This document shows positions 1 to 5,233 of a DNA stretch of 5,969 nucleotides, one piece after another. The position numbers and the translations under genes were made by a program. The stretch comes from Legionella longbeachae. Lineage in GTDB: Bacteria; Pseudomonadota; Gammaproteobacteria; Legionellales; Legionellaceae. Below the pieces are notes generated by a model. It saw only the letters and a list, made by a program, of their open reading frames with translations. It was not told the origin of the DNA and ran no database searches. Where the stretch lies: positions 1 through 5,969 of the forward strand of contig JACPOX010000096.1 in the NCBI GenBank assembly GCA_016191305.1. The letters run 5' to 3'. The stretch's first letter is position 1; every line of letters starts with the position of its first letter.

Positions 1-78
1 TTATTTTTCTGCCATTTTGCAGAGAGTCTTCCCATCAAGCACTTTCATAAACCCATTTGAAAACTTACTAGGCAATCT
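1..78. other. Non-coding flank downstream of the DUF2608 gene
   Basis: This short AT-rich stretch follows the stop codon of the minus-strand HAD-like gene. I see no start codon with a ribosome site, no terminator hairpin with a T-run and no repeat. The minus-strand frame of the neighbouring gene stays open past its stop for 25 codons and ends at a second TAA at positions 3-1, but nothing shows that this is translated. Confidence 0.5.
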
Positions 79-1014
79 TTAAATAGACACGTTCATCTTA
101 TAGTTTTGTTCTATCTTAAGGGGACTGATAAGATTAGTTTGATTGTTCTCATAAAAAAAAGAAGCTGTACTTATCGTACGTTTAAGTAATTTGGGTTGTT
201 CCACTTGAGATGGATTGTTCAAATTAGATTTTGATTTAACTGGATGTAGAGGCTGGTTCGGATGAAAAAAACTCTTAGTATCGTTCAAGGGATCAAGCAT
301 ACCAAGATGATCTTCTGAAAGAAGCTGTAGATTTCTTATGTCTTCCTGAACAGTAACTGATAGCCACTCCCATAGTTGAGCCAATTGGATATTCGCAGTC
401 TCCATACTAAATTGCTTTACTTCTTCATCAAGATAACCATAACGTAATCCGCTAAATGAAACTCCTAAAGGTTGTAAAGCACTTATCATTCGTTCTAAAT
501 GCTTTTTCTTATCGTCAAGCATGACAACATGCTGAGGATTAAAAAAAGAACTAAATTTTTCTCCTTTATCACCACCACCACAAAAAATTACTCCTCCGTA
601 ACAGAATGAGTCATCATCAGGCACAACACTATTTCGCGAAAAATCTATCTCTATATCGGCGAGCTGTCTTAAGGTTTGTTGTCTAATTGAGTACCCACGT
701 GCGGTTAATCCAATAACGGGTATACCTATATCTTGCAGCGCTTTTATGATAATAACTATGGCTGGCTCTACTGGGGAAGTCCGAACAAAATTCTGTGCCG
801 TATTATAAACTGACATTAGCGAAGATTTGGCAACGATTGATTCAATTTTCTTTTGCTCGATATGGGAAAATAATCCCTCAAACCATGCATCTCCTCCTAA
901 GGAAATACGAGGAGTCATGACTGTATTATCCAAATCTAAAACGAACCACGTATCAAAATGGATTTCTTTTAGCGCTTCACGAAAATTTTTTATTTCCATA
1001 ATTTTTTGAAACAT
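79..1014 (-). CDS. DUF2608 family protein, HAD-like phosphatase fold
   Basis: This is a 311-aa predicted HAD-superfamily hydrolase of the DUF2608 type, a family known from Legionella, Coxiella and chlamydiae; no substrate is recognised. The motifs appear in the expected order: motif I LDLDNT with D27 as the likely nucleophile and D29 as acid/base, motif II in LTARG (T104), a lysine region GGGDKGEKF (K150), and motif III VVMLDDKKK with D167 and D168 as Mg-binding acids. All catalytic positions are present, so it is probably active. From about residue 236 the chain becomes a polar, Asn/Ser/Lys-rich tail that is not part of the HAD core. I chose the ATG at 1014 because GGAG lies 6 nt upstream. 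Upstream in-frame ATGs at 1026 and 1056 lack such a site and deepen the overlap. The gene starts 38 bp inside the end of the upstream nuclease-like gene, which suggests one transcript and translational coupling. There is no signal peptide or membrane segment, so the protein is cytoplasmic or translocated. Confidence 0.85.
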   Translation of the reverse strand: MFQKIMEIKNFREALKEIHFDTWFVLDLDNTVMTPRISLGGDAWFEGLFSHIEQKKIESIVAKSSLMSVYNTAQNFVRTSPVEPAIVIIIKALQDIGIPVIGLTARGYSIRQQTLRQLADIEIDFSRNSVVPDDDSFCYGGVIFCGGGDKGEKFSSFFNPQHVVMLDDKKKHLERMISALQPLGVSFSGLRYGYLDEEVKQFSMETANIQLAQLWEWLSVTVQEDIRNLQLLSEDHLGMLDPLNDTKSFFHPNQPLHPVKSKSNLNNPSQVEQPKLLKRTISTASFFYENNQTNLISPLKIEQNYKMNVSI

Positions 1015-2248
1015 TATTAACTCCATTTGTCTTAGATTCAGTAGAAGACTTCTCATTTGAAACCCTATTATCTTTTGATTTGACGCCTTTAACTACCTGT
1101 TTACTCACGGGATTGACTTTATTTAGAAGATTGTAGGTTATAGCGGTTCCCTGAGCTAAATCGGTTGCTTTTGGAAATAATGGATAAGCCAGAAAAGGAT
1201 CTATAGATTGCACCAATTCTACAAAACGTTCTTTTATTTTTATCCTAACGCTAAAATCAATATGCTTAACCAATTCTGTATCAAGCAACATCTCAAAACT
1301 AGGTTTAATCGTTAATAAGGAAGCTGGGGAGTTGAGAGCAAACCATTTGACAGTTCTCTCTAAAATCATCATCTGAGTGTTCGCCCATTTTGGTGCGGCA
1401 CCTAAATTATTTTTAGTTTGTGGATTTTTATTCATTGGCATCAATGACCAACCTTTAAGATGTAACCATTCTGGACGATGACTATTTTTATAAAATTGAT
1501 CTTTAATATCCGTTGTAAACGCACGTTTTAAACGCTCTTTCATGTGAGGATGAAGTTCTTTAGTCATTTTATCAAAAAAATTTTCGTAGGCATCTCGAGC
1601 TGATTCGCCCATAACCTTGTTTTGATCAGGCGTTCTTGTTGTAATGAGATCGCGCTGAGGTACAGATTCATGGTCAATTTGTAATGTATCGCCACCTTTA
1701 GTTTTGTGCTTTATTTCTTTTAATTCTTTTTCTAAATCTTTTTTTTCTGACCTAGAAAGATCATCACGAAATAAAGGCGTCTCTTTAATCGATCCCCAAA
1801 AAACAGGCTTATTTTTTTGAAATGAAGGAGAAAAACAGGCTATTTGGATATTTTTTTCCTTGCCATTTTCACTCAACTTTCCAGAAATAAAACGTTTCGC
1901 GTACATCTCTGTATGATTATCGGGTGTTTGAGCACGAAAACGATGCATGCCACGAAAAGGTTCAATCTCTTCAATGTTAATCAAAGGCCGAACCGTGGGT
2001 GTATCTTCATTATCAGACGAAGGTATTTCATATTGCAGTGCAACAGTCTTGTCGCCTTCCTTGGTTATCACTGCGTGACCTATTTTTTTGCTATTAGGTA
2101 GGTAACGGAAATGTTCATTCTCTGAAAGAAAAGAAAAATCTTTTGCTGTAAATTTCTTTTCGGTTTTAGTTATCTTAGAAGTTTTGGAATTTCGAGGGAG
2201 GGATGTATTAGTAGCTAAAAAGCAGCGACTTATTGTTAACCGAAACAA
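977..2248 (-). CDS. Putative ββα-metal/HNH-like nuclease protein
   Basis: The protein is 423 aa, soluble and basic. I do not recognise it as a named gene. Residues 258-297 carry RPEWLH..G.SL, then NLGAAPKWANTQMM and LE. This spacing (H263, G266, S268-L269, N281, N290, M294, E297) resembles the H-L-x-x-x-L-G/S ... NL ... N-x-x-M-x-x-L-E core of DNA/RNA non-specific endonucleases and related toxin nucleases. An upstream DH pair (D192-H193 in QIDHESVPQ) could add a catalytic or metal ligand. The first ~45 residues are Lys/Thr/Ser-rich, residues 165-185 are highly charged and probably helical, and residues 385-423 form a Lys/Ser/Asn-rich tail; no signal peptide or membrane segment is evident. The start is TTG at 2248, directly downstream of an in-frame TAA two codons earlier and without a convincing ribosome site. 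The next Met is residue 101, too far in. The 3' end overlaps the HAD-like gene by 38 bp. Nuclease activity is inferred from motif spacing only; the protein could be a non-catalytic orphan. Confidence 0.75.
   Translation of the reverse strand: MFRLTISRCFLATNTSLPRNSKTSKITKTEKKFTAKDFSFLSENEHFRYLPNSKKIGHAVITKEGDKTVALQYEIPSSDNEDTPTVRPLINIEEIEPFRGMHRFRAQTPDNHTEMYAKRFISGKLSENGKEKNIQIACFSPSFQKNKPVFWGSIKETPLFRDDLSRSEKKDLEKELKEIKHKTKGGDTLQIDHESVPQRDLITTRTPDQNKVMGESARDAYENFFDKMTKELHPHMKERLKRAFTTDIKDQFYKNSHRPEWLHLKGWSLMPMNKNPQTKNNLGAAPKWANTQMMILERTVKWFALNSPASLLTIKPSFEMLLDTELVKHIDFSVRIKIKERFVELVQSIDPFLAYPLFPKATDLAQGTAITYNLLNKVNPVSKQVVKGVKSKDNRVSNEKSSTESKTNGVNNVSKNYGNKKFS
1021..1024 (-). promoter_or_regulatory. 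Shine-Dalgarno site deciding the DUF2608 gene start
   Basis: On the minus strand GGAG lies 6 nt before the ATG at 1014, inside the coding sequence of the upstream gene. It is the only good ribosome site near the possible start codons (1056, 1026, 1014, 999), so it selects the 311-aa form. Confidence 0.7.
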
Positions 2249-2351
2249 ATCTTAGAGTAAAGAAATTTTTTTAAGAAAATCTGAGGGGTGGGTTTTTAAC
2301 AAAATGATTAAACTACTTCCAAAAGAAAATGAGCAGGTATAAAAGAGTAAT

Positions 2352-2471
2352 ATGAAAACACAGTTTGAAATAAAAGAACATGCAAAAATTTTAGCGAAGA
2401 AAGAAATGCAATCCCCAAGAGCACTCAAACTATTCTGTCAACACGAAGGCGCAATTATCAGACAATCCTAA
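2352..2471 (+). CDS. Possible 39-aa small protein
   Basis: A short ATG-to-TAA frame encodes a basic, helix-prone 39-aa peptide starting MKTQFEIKEHAKILAKK and ending EGAIIRQS. A weak GAG lies 5 nt before the ATG, after a 13-codon mini-frame (2304-2342) in the same phase. It converges on the VirK-family gene with a 4-bp overlap of the two stop regions. No signal peptide, membrane segment or known motif is visible. It could be a genuine small gene, a relic of a larger gene, or chance. It occupies most of the 219-bp gap upstream of the nuclease-like gene, so the promoter of that minus-strand gene may lie within or beside it. Confidence 0.3.
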   Translation: MKTQFEIKEHAKILAKKEMQSPRALKLFCQHEGAIIRQS

Positions 2472-2959
2472 AAAAAATTAAACAGCACTAGGCCATTATT
2501 ATCTTGCTCATTACTAATAGAACATTGCCAATTGATTACAAACTCTTGCTTGTGCAAAATAGGATCAAAGAAATCCAAGTGTACTGCCGCTGTATTATCT
2601 TGAAAAACACTTAAACGACCAGATAATATTAATAACTCACCTGAAGGACTCTGGATTAAAATTTTCATGGAAGTGGTCACCGTATCTATTAATACATCAT
2701 GAATTCTCTCCTTGGCATGAAAATATTGCGTAAAATTAAAGCGTGTTGTGGCTCCTGAGAATCTTCTCAGTATTTTAAAGTTATTCGCTGGCTCAGTGAG
2801 TATACAGTTATCAAAATGAATAATTGCTCTAACATCCTCAGCATTCTCCACAGCTTCAACTAATTGAGGAAAGTTAATAATGTTAATAGCTTGTGCATTC
2901 GCATGATTTAATGACATCAGGAATAAAATGCTAACTACAACTGATAGCCAAATTTTCAT
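2468..2959 (-). CDS. VirK family exported protein
   Basis: This is a 163-aa secretory protein. Residues 1-22 form a classic Sec signal peptide: K2, a hydrophobic core of about 14 residues, and an A-N-A site predicting cleavage after A22. The mature start, INIINFPQLVEAVENAEDVR followed by AIIHFDNC, fits the VirK family pattern, in which a short 'loop-helix' segment leads to a β-strand and a conserved Cys. The mature protein has only two cysteines (C52 and C146), which could form a disulfide in the periplasm. VirK proteins were first named from the Agrobacterium Ti plasmid, and members occur in Legionella, where one has been listed among candidate Dot/Icm substrates; the molecular role is unknown. 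The start is secure because GGAGG sits 6 nt upstream. The gene is divergent from the large membrane-protein gene and stands alone, with a palindromic element just upstream of its leader. Confidence 0.82.
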   Translation of the reverse strand: MKIWLSVVVSILFLMSLNHANAQAINIINFPQLVEAVENAEDVRAIIHFDNCILTEPANNFKILRRFSGATTRFNFTQYFHAKERIHDVLIDTVTTSMKILIQSPSGELLILSGRLSVFQDNTAAVHLDFFDPILHKQEFVINWQCSISNEQDNNGLVLFNFF

Positions 2960-2965
2960 TTATAT

Positions 2966-2970
2966 CCTCC
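2966..2970 (-). promoter_or_regulatory. Strong Shine-Dalgarno site of the VirK-family gene
   Basis: The minus strand reads GGAGG, then six bases (ATATAA), then ATG at 2959. It is the strongest ribosome site in the window and fixes the start of the signal peptide. It suggests this gene is translated more efficiently than its neighbours. Confidence 0.8.
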
Positions 2971-3003
2971 ATGACTCTTGTCCATTTGTTATTCGTCTTG
3001 AGC

Positions 3004-3111
3004 TATAGCGCCGCCCACTTAGCTTTATACTTTGTTGCAAGTTCATTTAAGTTCGGTCATGGCCTTATGTACAACTTGCGCCTCGTCTAAAACTAAGTGG
3101 GTGACGCTATA
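3004..3111. repeat. Imperfect long palindrome, MITE- or REP-like element
   Basis: The outer arms 3004-3022 (TATAGCGCCGCCCACTTAG) and 3093-3111 are reverse complements at 17 of 19 positions. Similarity continues inward: CTTAG..TTTA.AC and GCAAGTT on the left match the reverse complement of the right side with a one-base gap, ending near CAAGTT and AACTTG. The whole segment could therefore fold as one ~108-nt hairpin. The GC-rich ends contrast with the AT-rich flank, and the element begins and ends with TA. The size and symmetry suit a non-autonomous miniature inverted-repeat element or a dispersed intergenic palindrome. No transposase is present, and copy number cannot be judged from one window. 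Confidence 0.6.
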
Positions 3112-3251
3112 CTAGAAATAGATATCTCATAATAAAATCAAATCATTTTGATCAATAAAAATTATTTAAATAAATTAAGTGTACATTCTGTTTTTAATTT
3201 TTTCCACATAGGGTACAGCATTAGACCTATCTTTTTTTCAACTCTTCACTC

Positions 3252-3280
3252 TTGTAATCCACTTGAAGACATCTTATAAC
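3252..3280 (+). promoter_or_regulatory. Predicted σ70-type promoter of the membrane-protein gene
   Basis: TTGTAA (3252-3257) and TATAAC (3275-3280) are separated by exactly 17 bp. They match the -35 consensus at 4 of 6 positions and the -10 consensus at 5 of 6. Transcription would begin near 3287. That leaves almost no leader before the ATG at 3294 but about 28 nt before the ATG at 3315, which has a GAG-type ribosome site. A second weaker pair, TTGATC (3148-3153) and TAAATT (3171-3176), also spaced 17 bp, lies further upstream. Confidence 0.45.
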
Positions 3281-3314
3281 CGTACGAACCAAAATGCTTC
3301 ATATAGAGAAAAGC

Positions 3315-5090
3315 ATGCGCAGCAATACAGACAGAAATGTTTCCCAACAAGAAGTTGAGGATCAGAGCCTCGATCTGCATCATGACAAAATAACAAACAC
3401 AACACAAAAGATAGAAAATATCACCTCAAATCAGGAAGATATTTTGTTTGAACAACCTATTTTTATTGATGAAAATGAATTTACTGATGTTTCTCTCAAT
3501 GATCCGCTTGATATATCTCTATCACAAAGCCCATTTTCCAAAAAACAAATCAGCGATCAAATCCTCGTTGTAACCGCACAACCCCTTGAGCCATCCCCAG
3601 AAAACAAATGTTATAAACTTACGATTTACACAACTTGGGGAGCTTTTTGTGCAACAATTGCAACACCGACTGCCTTACTAGGTATTTTTTCTGAATTAGA
3701 TATTCCATTCGCGGATCTCGCTAATTTTAACGATTTGAAAGAAGCTTTTAACCATATCTCCACTCATAATATTCCTAAAGGAGTTATAGCCGGTTTATCT
3801 TCAGAAGTTTACGGCTCTGTTATGAATGTACTTTATCTCGGGCCTGCATTAACTCAAGTGAAAAATTCATTTAAAAATATGATGAACTGTGAAGATTTTA
3901 AAATGATTCAACTCATTAATTTACTATGGGCGCTCGCTTCTTCTCTGGGCCCTGCAGCTATAAGTAAACTAACATTAAATTTTATGGGTAATTGGTCTTA
4001 TATTCCATTTAGTATGCAGTTGCTTGCCGTTTTTGCTTCTCGATTTACAGGTTTAACCTCTTTATCTAATATGCTATTAAATAAAGAAGCTAAATTTAAA
4101 AGCAATATTTTTAATGACTTATCTATTGCTAGCCCAATATCAAATCAACCTACATTTGCTGTAAATGTAGATACTGAAGAATCTGATATCCAAAAACGTG
4201 TGCAAATGAGTTTATTAACTTTTTTAGATACTTTTTATCAGGAAAAACAACAAGAATTTAAAGGCACACCCCATTTTGCAATAAGCACAAGCAAAAAACG
4301 CATCAAAGTAATGGAAAAAATCACTGGTGTCTCTTTGGCCACTTTAATTGGTCTTCCTTTTGCACCTCTATCTATCCAAAGTAGTGTTTTAGGATTTGAA
4401 ACTATACTAGGCATAAATATTGGAAAAAATGCACATTATGCTAATCCTGTTTCCCTGATCTTAGGTACTTTTGCTACCATACCCGCAATTTCTTTTACAA
4501 TGAAAAATAACTTTGAACTGCCAACTAATATTATCAGTTTCGGAAAAAATCTTTATGCTTGTTATAAAAATGAAGAATATGTGAAACTAGTTGGATATTC
4601 CGGACTATTTGCCTGTCTTACCTTTCTATCTTTCTATTCCGCTAAAGGTGCGTTTGGCATTATGGCTAATCTATTAAAAAAGGGTTATCTTGAATATCTT
4701 GGATTAACAACAACGAACCTTGGCGGAAAAATATTAACCCATCTCACTTTCTGGAATTTTTTTTCTTGGAGCCAAGCCGCTTATCTTAAGCTGTTGAACA
4801 AACAATTGGAAATAAAAAAGCTGGAACAAATTACAAGCATAGATTATCAAACTGCTATGATGTTGTTAACTTATTATCGTGATGAATTGGATTTAAATCC
4901 TTTAAAAGAAAATCATTATTTTAGTGTATTAAACAATCAAAATAACATTTCAAATGGATTCTCTCAGTTTAGTTTATTTAAAAAATGCAAAAAAACACAG
5001 GAAAAATTATTAGATATCCAAGAAAACCAAGATAACCATGATGACATAGAATTAATTGAAATCATTATTGATAATTCTAGCAAATTATAG
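3315..5090 (+). CDS. Polytopic membrane protein with two similar four-helix halves
   Basis: I do not recognise a named family. With the start at 3315 the protein is 591 aa. Residues 1-98 are hydrophilic and Asp/Gln/Asn-rich. About eight hydrophobic segments follow, near 101-123, 156-178, 198-218, 228-250, 337-357, 376-396, 425-446 and 465-489. They fall into two groups of four, each about 155 residues long and each ending in LLNK (254-257 and 493-496). A helical stretch follows each group (VQMSLLTFLDTFYQE in the linker, YQTAMMLLTYYRDE near 510-524), which suggests an ancient internal duplication. The C-terminal ~100 residues are soluble and end in an acidic Glu/Asp-rich tail, as seen in many Dot/Icm-translocated proteins. 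I preferred 3315 because a GAG site lies 6 nt upstream and the predicted transcript start leaves it a leader. The alternative ATG at 3294 adds seven residues but has no ribosome site. A transporter or a translocated vacuole-membrane protein are both possible; the function is unknown. Confidence 0.85.
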   Translation: MRSNTDRNVSQQEVEDQSLDLHHDKITNTTQKIENITSNQEDILFEQPIFIDENEFTDVSLNDPLDISLSQSPFSKKQISDQILVVTAQPLEPSPENKCYKLTIYTTWGAFCATIATPTALLGIFSELDIPFADLANFNDLKEAFNHISTHNIPKGVIAGLSSEVYGSVMNVLYLGPALTQVKNSFKNMMNCEDFKMIQLINLLWALASSLGPAAISKLTLNFMGNWSYIPFSMQLLAVFASRFTGLTSLSNMLLNKEAKFKSNIFNDLSIASPISNQPTFAVNVDTEESDIQKRVQMSLLTFLDTFYQEKQQEFKGTPHFAISTSKKRIKVMEKITGVSLATLIGLPFAPLSIQSSVLGFETILGINIGKNAHYANPVSLILGTFATIPAISFTMKNNFELPTNIISFGKNLYACYKNEEYVKLVGYSGLFACLTFLSFYSAKGAFGIMANLLKKGYLEYLGLTTTNLGGKILTHLTFWNFFSWSQAAYLKLLNKQLEIKKLEQITSIDYQTAMMLLTYYRDELDLNPLKENHYFSVLNNQNNISNGFSQFSLFKKCKKTQEKLLDIQENQDNHDDIELIEIIIDNSSKL

Positions 5091-5170
5091 AGTTAATTCT
5101 AATCAGCAATCAATAACTCCACTTAAGCTTCCTAAGCTCTGATACTTTAATTAACGGGTATAAATACTTC

Positions 5171-5190
5171 GTTAATAATTTCTTAATACA
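5171..5190 (+). promoter_or_regulatory. PmrA-like tandem box
   Basis: Two direct half-sites, GTTAATAAT (5171-5179) and CTTAATACA (5182-5190), are separated by TT. Both keep the TTAAT core in an exact 11-bp register. This matches the cTTAATATT-N2-cTTAATATT element through which the response regulator PmrA activates many Dot/Icm effector genes in Legionella and Coxiella. A -10-like TATAAA (5197-5202) follows 6 bp downstream, with TATAGA (5191-5196) as an alternative. The box points to the cysteine-protease-like gene at 5234. I saw no equally good box upstream of the other genes in the window. Confidence 0.65.
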
Positions 5191-5204
5191 TATAGATATA
5201 AAAT

Positions 5205-5230
5205 AGGTCATTAATGATATTTAATGACCT
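5205..5230 (+). promoter_or_regulatory. Perfect 10-bp inverted repeat abutting a start codon
   Basis: AGGTCATTAA (5205-5214) and TTAATGACCT (5221-5230) are exact reverse complements around a six-base loop. The repeat ends three bases before the ATG at 5234 and occupies the place where a Shine-Dalgarno sequence should be; none is visible. No T-run follows, so it is not a normal intrinsic terminator. It could be a dimeric repressor operator overlapping the transcription start, or a 5'-leader hairpin that controls translation. Confidence 0.55.
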
Positions 5231-5233
5231 TAA

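Larger units (their letters stand above)
2960..3293. other. Divergent intergenic region with palindrome and promoter
   Basis: This 334-bp gap separates the minus-strand VirK-family gene from the plus-strand membrane-protein gene, so it must hold promoters for both. It contains the VirK ribosome site, a long imperfect palindrome (3004-3111), an extremely AT-rich tract (3112-3210) and a σ70-like promoter close to the plus-strand gene. On the minus strand I find no convincing -35/-10 pair for the VirK-family gene outside the palindrome. A TATAAA lies within the palindrome on that strand, so the element may supply or disrupt that promoter. Confidence 0.6.

Noticed and set aside
1..78. In-frame continuation of the HAD-like gene for 25 codons past its TAA, ending in a second TAA
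   Set aside because: A 25-codon open stretch is expected by chance in AT-rich DNA with few stops in that phase. No readthrough signal or homology is visible.
827..1009. Plus-strand 60-aa open frame inside the HAD-like gene
   Set aside because: It lies antisense to a gene with complete HAD motifs and has no ribosome site or family signature. It is a shadow frame.
1844..2101. Plus-strand 85-aa open frame inside the nuclease-like gene
   Set aside because: It is antisense to a longer, compositionally normal coding region, and its Cys/Arg/Ile-rich content is typical of a shadow frame.
2249..2330. Possible PmrA box on the minus strand upstream of the nuclease-like gene (TTAAT and TTAAA cores)
   Set aside because: The two cores are 12 bp apart rather than the 11 bp needed, and the second core is degenerate.
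2304..2342. 12-aa mini-ORF before the 39-aa ORF, possibly a leader peptide
   Set aside because: There is no attenuator hairpin, no run of regulatory codons and no ribosome site; it is too short to support.
5121..5142. Small AGCTT/AAGCT inverted repeat after the membrane-protein gene as a terminator
   Set aside because: The stem is only about 5 bp with a 3-nt loop and no T-run follows, so it does not qualify as an intrinsic terminator.
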